Part shown: piece after piece, positions 8,504-14,108 of the stretch
Layout of the letters: each line of letters opens with the position of its first letter
How positions within the stretch are numbered: position 1 is the first letter of the stretch
Source of the DNA: Bacteroidales bacterium UBA3684
GTDB lineage: Bacteria; Bacteroidota; Bacteroidia; Bacteroidales; P3
Length of the DNA stretch: 18,102 nt
NCBI GenBank assembly: GCA_002372855.1
Contig: DFIZ01000058.1
Coordinates: forward strand, 1 to 18,102
Reading direction: 5' to 3'
Position numbers and translations under genes: made by a program
The notes under the pieces: model-generated
Database searches by the model: none
What the model was told of the DNA's origin: nothing
Seen by the model: the letters and a program-made list of their open reading frames with translations, nothing else

Positions 8504-9505
8504 ATGGCTTACAATTTAAGAAACCGCAATTTCCTGAAGATCCTTGACTTCAGCCCGAAAGAACTTAACTATTTGCTCGACCTGGCCCGCGACCTCAAGC
8601 GCGCCAAATATGCCGGCACCGAGCAGCCGCGCATGAAGGGCAAAAACATCGCCCTCATCTTCGAGAAGACCTCGACCCGTACCCGCTGCTCCTTCGAGGT
8701 GGCCGCCCACGACCAGGGTGCCCACGTGACCTACCTGGGTCCCACCGGCAGCCAGATCGGCATCAAGGAGAGCATGAAAGACACCGCCCGCGTGCTGGGT
8801 CGCATGTTCGACGGCATCGAATACCGTGGCTTCGACCAGGCCACCGTCGAGGAGCTGGCCAAATACGCCGGTGTCCCCGTGTGGAACGGCCTCACCGCTG
8901 AGGCTCACCCCACCCAGATCCTTGCCGACTTCCTCACCATCCAGGAGCACACCGACAAGCCCCTCAACCAGGTGAAGTTCGCCTACATCGGCGATGCCCG
9001 CTACAACATGGGCAACAGCCTGATGGTTGGCGGCGTCAAGATGGGTATGGACATCCGTATCATCGCCCCCAAGAAACTGCAGCCTGCCAAGGACCTTGTC
9101 AAGCAGTGCCAGGAGATCGCCAAAGAGACCGGCGCCAAGCTCACCGTCACCGACGACGTCGAGAAGGGCGTGAAGGGCCTCGACTTCATCTACACCGACA
9201 TCTGGGTCAGCATGGGCGAACCCGACAGCGTGTGGAAAGAGCGCATCAAGATGCTGATGCCCTACCAGGTCAACGCTGAGCTGATGAAGAAGACCGGCAA
9301 CCCCAAGTGCAAATTCATGCACTGCCTGCCCGCCTACCACAACCTTGAGACCAAAGCTGGCCGCGACGTGAACGAGAAATTCGGTCTCGACGGCATCGAG
9401 GTCACCGAGGAGGTGTTCGAGAGCGAGAACAGCATCGTCTTCGACGAGGCCGAGAACCGCATGCACACCATCAAGGCTGTCATGGTTGCCACCCTGGGCG
9501 ACTAA
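8504..9505 (+). CDS. Ornithine carbamoyltransferase (catabolic/ArcB-like)
   Basis: 333 residues. Interconverts carbamoyl phosphate + ornithine and citrulline + phosphate. Carbamoyl-phosphate site STRTR (residues 57-61), HPTQILADF, and the ornithine-specific FMHCLPAYH segment near residue 270, followed by [30 protein letters not shown] with the DIWVSMGE loop marks true ornithine carbamoyltransferase. It argues against the N-acetyl- or N-succinylornithine carbamoyltransferases that Bacteroidota use for arginine synthesis, which differ in the region after HCLP. Size and the pairing with carbamate kinase point to the catabolic role. Symbol withheld because argF and arcB cannot be separated by sequence alone. 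The start follows the palindromic leader; the stop is followed by a repeat hairpin. Confidence 0.93.
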   Translation: MAYNLRNRNFLKILDFSPKELNYLLDLARDLKRAKYAGTEQPRMKGKNIALIFEKTSTRTRCSFEVAAHDQGAHVTYLGPTGSQIGIKESMKDTARVLGRMFDGIEYRGFDQATVEELAKYAGVPVWNGLTAEAHPTQILADFLTIQEHTDKPLNQVKFAYIGDARYNMGNSLMVGGVKMGMDIRIIAPKKLQPAKDLVKQCQEIAKETGAKLTVTDDVEKGVKGLDFIYTDIWVSMGEPDSVWKERIKMLMPYQVNAELMKKTGNPKCKFMHCLPAYHNLETKAGRDVNEKFGLDGIEVTEEVFESENSIVFDEAENRMHTIKAVMVATLGD

Positions 9506-9509
9506 GCTG

Positions 9510-9583
9510 AATTGAAAATTAAAAATTGAAAATTGAAAATTGGCTGACGCAGCAATGCGCAGTTCAATTTTCAATTTTCAATT
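9510..9583. repeat. Nested inverted repeat (AATTGAA heptamers) after the carbamoyltransferase gene
   Basis: Five heptamers (AATTGAA, AATTAAA, AATTGAA, AATTGAA, AATTGGC) at 9510-9544 end in a left arm, 9524-9542, that is perfectly complementary over 19 bases to 9565-9583. The 22-base loop contains its own hairpin (CTG-a-CGCA / TGCG-CAG with one bulge). The tail TTATGTTTTTAA has a modest T-run, so it may terminate or attenuate transcription between the carbamoyltransferase and transporter genes. Confidence 0.8.
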
Positions 9584-9625
9584 ATGTTTTTAAAGAATTT
9601 TCATCTTATAAATTAGTTAAAGAAA

Positions 9626-9660
9626 CAATTTTCAATTCTCAACTTTCAATTTTCAATTTC
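9626..9660. repeat. Inverted-orientation heptamer tract abutting the transporter start
   Basis: Five heptamers CAATTTT, CAATTCT, CAACTTT, CAATTTT, CAATTTC end 4 bases before the ATG at 9665. They are the reverse complement of the heptamers at 9510-9542 (30 of 33 positions match), so this tract can pair with the same left arm that forms the 9524-9583 hairpin. Confidence 0.8.
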
Positions 9661-9664
9661 AACT

Positions 9665-10858
9665 ATGTGGTTTACTAACTTACTGACTAACGGAGGTGTC
9701 GGCACCACGGTGCTGATGCTTTCTGTCTCTATCTTTGCCGGCTTGCTCTTGGGCAAGTTCAAAATCAAGGGCGTGACCCTTGGCATCACCTGGGTGCTCT
9801 TCGTGGGCATCCTCATCAGCGCTCTCGGGGTGCAGTGCAACGGCGAGATGCTCCACATCATCAAGGAGTTCGGACTCATCCTCTTCGTCACTGCCGTCGG
9901 CCTGCAGGTAGGCCCCGGATTCTTCAAGAGCTTCAAGAAAGGCGGCCTGGCCATGAACGGCATGGCCCTCGTCAACGTGGCCTTCGGTGTCCTCATCACC
10001 TTCATCATCGCCAAGGTGGCCGACCAGAGCCTCACCGACATGGCGGGTGTCTACACCGGCGCCGTCACCAACACCCCCGGCCTCTCGGCAGCCCAGCAGA
10101 CCGTGCGCGACCTGGGCATGGGCGACGCTGCCGACCAGCTGGCCGCAGGCTACGCCGTGGCCTATCCCCTGGCCGTGGTGGGCATGATTGTCTGCTGCCT
10201 CCTGCTGCGTCCGCTGTGCCGCATCGACCTCAAGAAGGAACCCGTCACCGACGAGACCACCATCGAGCAGCCCGAGAAGAAAGCCACTCCCGCCTCGCAG
10301 CGCCACAAGGTCAACCTCATCCCCATCTTCGTCATCATTGCCGTCGGCATCATCGTGGGCTCCATCCCCATACCCGTCGGCATGTCGGCCCCCGTCAAAC
10401 TGGGTCTCGCCGGCGGCCCGCTGGTGGTGAGCCTCATCGGCGCCTGGCTGGGTGTGAAGAAGGGCTGGTTCACGACCGAATTCACCGAGAGCCACGGTGT
10501 ATGGATGCTGCGCGAGGTGGGCATCGCCCTCTTCCTCGCCGGTGTCGGCCTCAGCGCCGGCGGCAGCTTCCTGGCCACCATCCAGGCCGGCGGCTACATG
10601 TGGGTCCTCTACGGCGTCATCATCACCATGGTGCCCCCGCTGCTGGTGGCGACCTTCGGACGCCTGGTGCTGAAGATGAACTACTACACCCTCATGGGCT
10701 TCATCGGCGGCAGCCACACCGACCCGCCGACCCTGGCCTTCGCCAACAACATGGCCCCCGACGGCTGCAAACTGCCCAACACCGGCTACGCCACCGTCTA
10801 CCCCCTCACCATGTTCCTCCGCATCTTCACCGCCCAGCTGCTTGTCCTCCTGGCATAA
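9665..10858 (+). CDS. AspT/YidE-family transporter lacking central RCK domains
   Basis: 397 residues with two homologous membrane halves of the aspartate-alanine antiporter family. First half: LGKFKIKGVTLG, FGLILFVTAVGLQVGPGFF and GAVTNTPGLSAAQQ. Second half: REVGIALFLAGVGLSAGGSF, MGFIGGSHTDPPTLAFAN and GYATVYPLTMFLRI. Both halves carry the family's TNTPGL/HTDPPTL polar motifs expected at the substrate site. Usual members are ~550 residues with two TrkA-C (RCK) domains in the central loop; here that loop (about residues 184-222, DLKKEPVTDE to SQRHKVN) is only ~40 residues, charged and flexible. AspT exchanges aspartate for alanine; substrate here is unknown, but position after carbamate kinase and the carbamoyltransferase suggests amino-acid exchange such as citrulline/ornithine (inference). 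Inner membrane. Ends 17 bases before a strong terminator. Confidence 0.87.
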   Translation: MWFTNLLTNGGVGTTVLMLSVSIFAGLLLGKFKIKGVTLGITWVLFVGILISALGVQCNGEMLHIIKEFGLILFVTAVGLQVGPGFFKSFKKGGLAMNGMALVNVAFGVLITFIIAKVADQSLTDMAGVYTGAVTNTPGLSAAQQTVRDLGMGDAADQLAAGYAVAYPLAVVGMIVCCLLLRPLCRIDLKKEPVTDETTIEQPEKKATPASQRHKVNLIPIFVIIAVGIIVGSIPIPVGMSAPVKLGLAGGPLVVSLIGAWLGVKKGWFTTEFTESHGVWMLREVGIALFLAGVGLSAGGSFLATIQAGGYMWVLYGVIITMVPPLLVATFGRLVLKMNYYTLMGFIGGSHTDPPTLAFANNMAPDGCKLPNTGYATVYPLTMFLRIFTAQLLVLLA

Positions 10859-10875
10859 AAGAGAGATGCAAACTG

Positions 10876-10940
10876 AAAGCGGAAAGTGGAAAGTTGTTGT
10901 GCTGATTTGCATCAGCATGGCTTTCCACTTTCCGCTTTTT
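10876..10940 (+). terminator. Strong nested-hairpin terminator after transporter
   Basis: An 18-bp perfect stem (10876-10893 with 10921-10938, arms AAAGCGGAAAGTGGAAAG and its complement) runs into a T-run ending TTTTTT then CTTTTT. The loop contains a second perfect 6-bp stem, GCTGAT-TTGC-ATCAGC (10901-10916). The stem carries the AAGTGGA heptamer also found in arcC. This closes the carbamoyl-phosphate module. Confidence 0.88.
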
Positions 10941-11006
10941 TCTTTTTCCCACCTTCGGGCACAGAGTCCGATTTACATATAATCATTTGACCCAATAATA
11001 ATTCTT

Positions 11007-11972
11007 ATGGTACCAAAAATCCTTACCATTGGGGCATCTATATTGCTATTAACATCATGTTTGGGACAGCCCCCCAAAATAACTAATCAGCAAAAATATT
11101 ATTGCACAGATACTATCTCATTTAGCATTGACACCAACGTCATCTCCAGAGACTATAATCACCTCCTTTGTGATGTCGATGTCAATGGACTCAAAGTTGG
11201 AAATGTGTTGATTGATAACGGTTGTCGCTATATGGTTCTCCACTCTGAACTTGCCTCGTTGTTGGATGCCAGTTTTGTACCTTTCGACTCATCGTTGTGG
11301 ACATCCTTAGATGTGCGTCACGGCTATTGCGAAGGCTATCTCGCTCAAGGTCTTGTGTTCAATATCGGTCATACGGCATACGCGGTAGACACCGTTGAAA
11401 TATCGGACAGAAGGTCTATCTTCCGCAAGTCGAACATCAGAGCCATCATTGGACGCGATTTCTTTGAGAACTATGTCGTGGAACTTGATTTCAAAAACAA
11501 CATCATGATATTTGGCAATCAGTTGCCTGCCAAGACCGACGACTATCTTGCCATTCCGATGGAGCCGTGTGGAGGGCCGCACCTCACCATGTTGCGTGTC
11601 ATCAAGGTGGATGGTTTCAAGCAGAAGAACGGTCGGCCGATGCAAGCTCGACTATGCTTGGACTTGGGTTGTGGTGAAACTTCCTACGACGAGACATTCC
11701 TTCATTGCGTAGACCAGCACTTCAGCCAACTCGATACGACATCAATGGCTTATCTCGTCATGAACACCATCGGTGTGGCCATCGACAGCGTTGGTTTCCC
11801 GTGTTATTATGAAGAGAAGAGCGGCAAAAGAGTCCGGACACCAGGTCCATCAGCCAAGATAATCGGGGAATCCCTGAAATCAGATATCCTGCTCGGAAAC
11901 AATTTCTTTAGCCATTTTAACGTCATCTTTGACTACAAGAACAATATGCTGTATCTGAAACGTAACGAGTAA
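11007..11972 (+). CDS. Lipoprotein with two retropepsin-like (clan AA) lobes
   Basis: 321 residues. Lipoprotein signal MVPKILTIGASILLLTSC with lipobox LTSC (C18). Two aspartic-protease-like lobes follow. Lobe 1 (~55-170): VLIDNGCRYMVL with candidate Asp D70, closing with IIGRDFFENYVVELDFKNNIM. Lobe 2 (~195-321): LCLDLGCGETS with D219, closing with LLGNNFFSHFNVIFDYKNNMLYL. The repeated (I/L)(I/L)G-x-(D/N)FF...D(F/Y)KNN endings are the C-terminal signature of retropepsin-like domains. The normal DTG/DSG triads are D-N-G and D-L-G, so activity is doubtful or altered. Cysteines are frequent (10 after C18 by my count). AT-richer than neighbours, bounded by a terminator upstream; one-base overlap (TAATG) with the radical-SAM fragment. 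Possibly a protease or pseudo-protease for a peptide natural product (inference). Confidence 0.75.
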   Translation: MVPKILTIGASILLLTSCLGQPPKITNQQKYYCTDTISFSIDTNVISRDYNHLLCDVDVNGLKVGNVLIDNGCRYMVLHSELASLLDASFVPFDSSLWTSLDVRHGYCEGYLAQGLVFNIGHTAYAVDTVEISDRRSIFRKSNIRAIIGRDFFENYVVELDFKNNIMIFGNQLPAKTDDYLAIPMEPCGGPHLTMLRVIKVDGFKQKNGRPMQARLCLDLGCGETSYDETFLHCVDQHFSQLDTTSMAYLVMNTIGVAIDSVGFPCYYEEKSGKRVRTPGPSAKIIGESLKSDILLGNNFFSHFNVIFDYKNNMLYLKRNE

Positions 11973-12265
11973 TGAATAAACGATATCTTACACCTGCCCA
12001 AATCTATTATTCACTGGCCAACCTTAGGCAGATTACATTTGAGGTGACAGATGCTTGCAATCTCAAATGCAAGTATTGCGGCTACGGTGAGTTCTATGAC
12101 GACTACGACAGGCGTTCTAACAAGATGATGCCATTTACCATGGCGAAACAAACCGACGGCCTGTTTGCCCGCATCATCGGCAAAATCAGTGCACTGACCG
12201 TCGCACAATACTTCAATTACTTAAATAATCAACCGATTGGCAGAGTTAAATATGCACTGGTTTAA
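11972..12265 (+). pseudogene. Truncated radical-SAM peptide maturase fused to transposase C-terminus
   Basis: The 97-codon frame is a chimera. Residues 1 to ~60 begin LRQITFEVTDACNLKCKYCGYGEFYDDYDRR, with the radical-SAM CxxxCxxC cluster motif at C29, C33 and C36. These match the start of Bacteroidota radical-SAM (SPASM-type) peptide maturases, which normally run to ~400 or more residues. From about residue 61 (TDGLFARIIGKISALTVAQYF to PIGRVKYALV) the sequence changes to what I recognise as the end of an IS982-family transposase. No downstream frame continues the radical-SAM protein. The fragment keeps the iron-sulfur motif but lacks the rest of the barrel and any SPASM domain, so it is very unlikely to function. 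No precursor-peptide gene is visible nearby. Confidence 0.75.
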
Positions 12266-12279
12266 TTCCGCCAACGGGT
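12152..12279 (+). mobile_element. Right-end remnant of an IS982-like insertion sequence
   Basis: Encodes the last ~37 residues of a transposase (GLFARIIGKISALTVAQY, then YLNNQPIGRVKYALV) and its TAA, followed by GGTTTAATTCCGCCAACGGGT (12259-12279). The reverse complement of this starts ACCCGTTGGCGG; IS982-family ends begin with AC, so this is a candidate terminal repeat. The rest of the element, including the left end and catalytic residues, is gone, so it cannot move by itself. Family assignment is from memory of sequence pattern. Confidence 0.6.
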
Positions 12280-12289
12280 TATACATTCT

Positions 12290-13633
12290 ATGAAGAAACC
12301 CCTGCTACTTGCAACCCTTCTGCTTGCCGCCCTCGCCGCCTCGGCGCAGGACACCGCCGCCGTGCGCAAGGCCGAGAAGGTGACAATCAAACCCTACGGC
12401 TTCGTCCGCAACTACCTCAATGTCGACTCGCGCCGCATGATGACCGTCTGCGGCGGCGAATACCTGATGATCCCCTACGACGAGGACTGGAACCTCACCG
12501 AAGCCCAGGCCCAGACCCTCGGTGCCACCGACGACCGCTTCGACCGCAATGCCGTCCCCGAGGCCCACTTCCTGGCCCTCAGCACCCGCTTTGGCCTCGC
12601 CCTCGAAGGGGCGCACTTCGCGGGCTTCGACCTCAGCGGCAAGGTGGAAGGCGACTTTGCCGGCTTCGGCACCAGCAACACCGTGCTGCGCCTTCGCCTG
12701 GCCTACGTCACCCTCCGCCGCCAGAACGCCTTCGGCCGGCACGAGCTCCTCCTTGGCCAGGACTGGCACCCCCTCAGCGGCAGCATCATGCCCGACGTCC
12801 TCGGCATGGCCGCCGGCGCCCCCTTCCGGCCCCACAGCCGTACGCCGCAGGTGCGCTACACGCTCAACCCCAACGGCTTCGGCTTCACCGCCGCCGCCCT
12901 CTGGCAGTACCAGTTCTCCTCGCCCGGCCCCGACGGCGAAAGCACCGCCTACGCCAACCGCTCGCTGGTGCCCGAACTCTTCTTCGGACTCCACTACCGC
13001 ACGCGCGAGGTCTACGCCCAGCTGGGCATGGATTACACCAACCTCCTCATCCGCAGGGAGATACCTGTGGTGAATGTGCTGACCGATGACGTGCTTTACA
13101 ACCGCCTCGACGAGGGTCGCTGCCACTCCTTCTCGCCGACGGTCTACTTCCAGTACACGCCCCTCAGCGTGCCCTTTGCGCTGAAATTCCGCAGCACCCT
13201 GGCGCAGAACCTCGGCCACCTCAACATGCTCAGCGGCTACGCCTGGGCCGTCAATGCCGACGGTGACTGGGGCTACATCCCCATGCAGGCCTTCGTCTCC
13301 TACCTCAACCTCTCCTATGGCTCGCGCTGGCGCGTCAACCTCTTCCTCGGCTACCAGAAAAACCTCGGCCTTGCCAACAAGGACTATCGAATCATCGCCC
13401 TTGTCCCCCCCGAGCTCTACATGAAGAAGGGCGTCACCAACCTCAACAGCATCTACCGCCTCGCCCCCTCCGTCAGCTACAACACCAAGGCCTTCAACAT
13501 CGGCCTCGAGTATGAGCTCACCGGCGTCACCTACGGCGACCTCGACCCGCAGGACGGCACCGTCCCCGACAACGACAACCTCCGCCAGGTCCTCGGCCAC
13601 CGCCTCTGCGCCATGGTGAAGTACAACTTCTAG
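12290..13633 (+). CDS. Outer-membrane beta-barrel (porin-like) protein
   Basis: 447 residues. Signal peptide MKKPLLLATLLLAALAASAQ, cleaved before D. The mature protein starts KPYGFVRNYLNVDSR and proceeds through alternating amphipathic strands: LRLRLAYVTLRR, HELLLGQDWHPL, QVRYTLNPNGFGFTAAALW, PELFFGLHYR, WRVNLFLGYQKNLG. The last strand, HRLCAMVKYNF, ends in phenylalanine, the usual C-terminal signal for BAM-dependent insertion. The architecture resembles DcaP-like/trimeric porins of Bacteroidota; the substrate is unknown. Strong GC and proline/alanine-rich codon use contrasts sharply with the AT-rich islet just upstream. The ATG starts only 10 bases after the IS-like end, so its native promoter may have been replaced. 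Followed by a terminator at 13669. Confidence 0.82.
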   Translation: MKKPLLLATLLLAALAASAQDTAAVRKAEKVTIKPYGFVRNYLNVDSRRMMTVCGGEYLMIPYDEDWNLTEAQAQTLGATDDRFDRNAVPEAHFLALSTRFGLALEGAHFAGFDLSGKVEGDFAGFGTSNTVLRLRLAYVTLRRQNAFGRHELLLGQDWHPLSGSIMPDVLGMAAGAPFRPHSRTPQVRYTLNPNGFGFTAAALWQYQFSSPGPDGESTAYANRSLVPELFFGLHYRTREVYAQLGMDYTNLLIRREIPVVNVLTDDVLYNRLDEGRCHSFSPTVYFQYTPLSVPFALKFRSTLAQNLGHLNMLSGYAWAVNADGDWGYIPMQAFVSYLNLSYGSRWRVNLFLGYQKNLGLANKDYRIIALVPPELYMKKGVTNLNSIYRLAPSVSYNTKAFNIGLEYELTGVTYGDLDPQDGTVPDNDNLRQVLGHRLCAMVKYNF

Positions 13634-13668
13634 CTTTTTTTTAACGACAACGCTGACAACAAAAACAA

Positions 13669-13706
13669 CTGGGAGACGCCACCTCGCGTCCCCCGGTTTT
13701 CTTTTT
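13669..13706 (+). terminator. Rho-independent terminator after porin
   Basis: An 11-bp stem with one mismatch (CTGGGAGACGC / GCGTCCCCCGG, loop CACCTC) is followed by TTTTCTTTTT. It lies 35 bases after the porin stop. Confidence 0.8.
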
Positions 13707-13793
13707 AGGATTTATCTTCGGCAACTGACGACCCGACCCCTCCCCGCCGAGGGGGTGTAAAACAGGGGTCCGAGAGGGGTCGAAGAGGTACAT

Positions 13794-13913
13794 AATTCGG
13801 CATTTCTTATATCGTTCTTATATCGTTCTCATATACTTCTCATATACTTCTTATATAGGTGATATAAGAAGTATATGAGAAGTATATAGGAACTATATGA
13901 GAAGGGCCGAATT
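13794..13913. repeat. Large imperfect palindrome built from 11-bp units
   Basis: Core: 26-bp perfect arms at 13831-13856 and 13862-13887 around a 5-base loop AGGTG. Outer ends AATTCGGC (13794-13801) and GCCGAATT (13906-13913) are also complementary. The left side is five tandem 11-mers, from TTCTTATATCG at 13804 to TTCTTATATAG ending at 13858. The right side is four 11-mers in inverted orientation (GATATAAGAAG to TATATGAGAAG, 13861-13904). Lies between convergent genes. No tRNA-like or attC features. Confidence 0.85.
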
Positions 13914-13930
13914 TGACCCCTATCCGGGGG

Positions 13931-14042
13931 GAGTTAAGAGTTAAGAGTTATGAGTGATGAGTGATGAGTGGGGAGTGTTAAGTGTTAAGTGTTTAGTGTT
14001 AAGTGTTAAGTGGTTAGTGTTTAGTGTTAAGTGTTTAGTGGG
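13931..14042. repeat. Sixteen uninterrupted heptamers NAGTNNN
   Basis: Sixteen consecutive 7-base units run without a phase break: GAGTTAA x2, GAGTTAT, GAGTGAT x2, GAGTGGG, GAGTGTT, then A/TAGTGTT-type units ending TAGTGGG. Positions 2-4 are AGT in all sixteen while flanking bases drift. The unit is shared with tracts at 4-119 and within arcC. This accounts for most of the gene-free 13634-14108 stretch together with the palindrome and the two terminators. Confidence 0.9.
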
Positions 14043-14050
14043 GTTTGGGG

Positions 14051-14090
14051 TAAAAAAAAAAGAGGAACCGGAGGGGTTCCTCTCTTTTTT
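14051..14090 (-). terminator. Bidirectional terminator after clpC
   Basis: A 9-bp perfect stem AGAGGAACC (14061-14069) / GGTTCCTCT (14075-14083) is flanked by an A-run on the left and a T-run on the right, so it can stop transcription on either strand. It serves clpC on the minus strand, 26 bases after its stop. Confidence 0.85.
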
Positions 14091-14108
14091 GGGGGGTGGG
14101 GTGGGGGG

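Noticed and set aside
8504..9505. N-acetyl- or N-succinylornithine carbamoyltransferase
   Set aside because: The FMHCLPAYH segment and the DIWVSMGE loop fit ornithine carbamoyltransferase, and the gene is paired with carbamate kinase rather than arginine biosynthesis genes.
9680..10918. 412-codon minus-strand frame opposite the AspT-type transporter
   Set aside because: His- and Gly-rich shadow translation with no membrane segments or motifs; the plus-strand gene matches a known family.
10941..11006. A precursor-peptide gene ahead of the lipoprotein
   Set aside because: The 66-base gap has no start codon followed by a useful open frame and no GG or Cys-rich pattern.
11972..12265. A functional small radical-SAM enzyme
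   Set aside because: Only the first ~60 residues match; the barrel, the other substrate-binding strands and any SPASM domain are missing, and the remainder looks like transposase.
12305..13600. 431-codon minus-strand frame opposite the porin gene
   Set aside because: Shadow frame caused by codon bias; the plus strand has a signal peptide and beta-barrel pattern.
13794..13913. Integron attC site or an IS terminal repeat pair
   Set aside because: There is no R box core GTT/AAC arrangement, no integrase, and the arms meet at a 5-base loop with no cargo between them.
13931..14042. CRISPR array
   Set aside because: The repeats are 7 bases with no spacers, and no cas genes are present.
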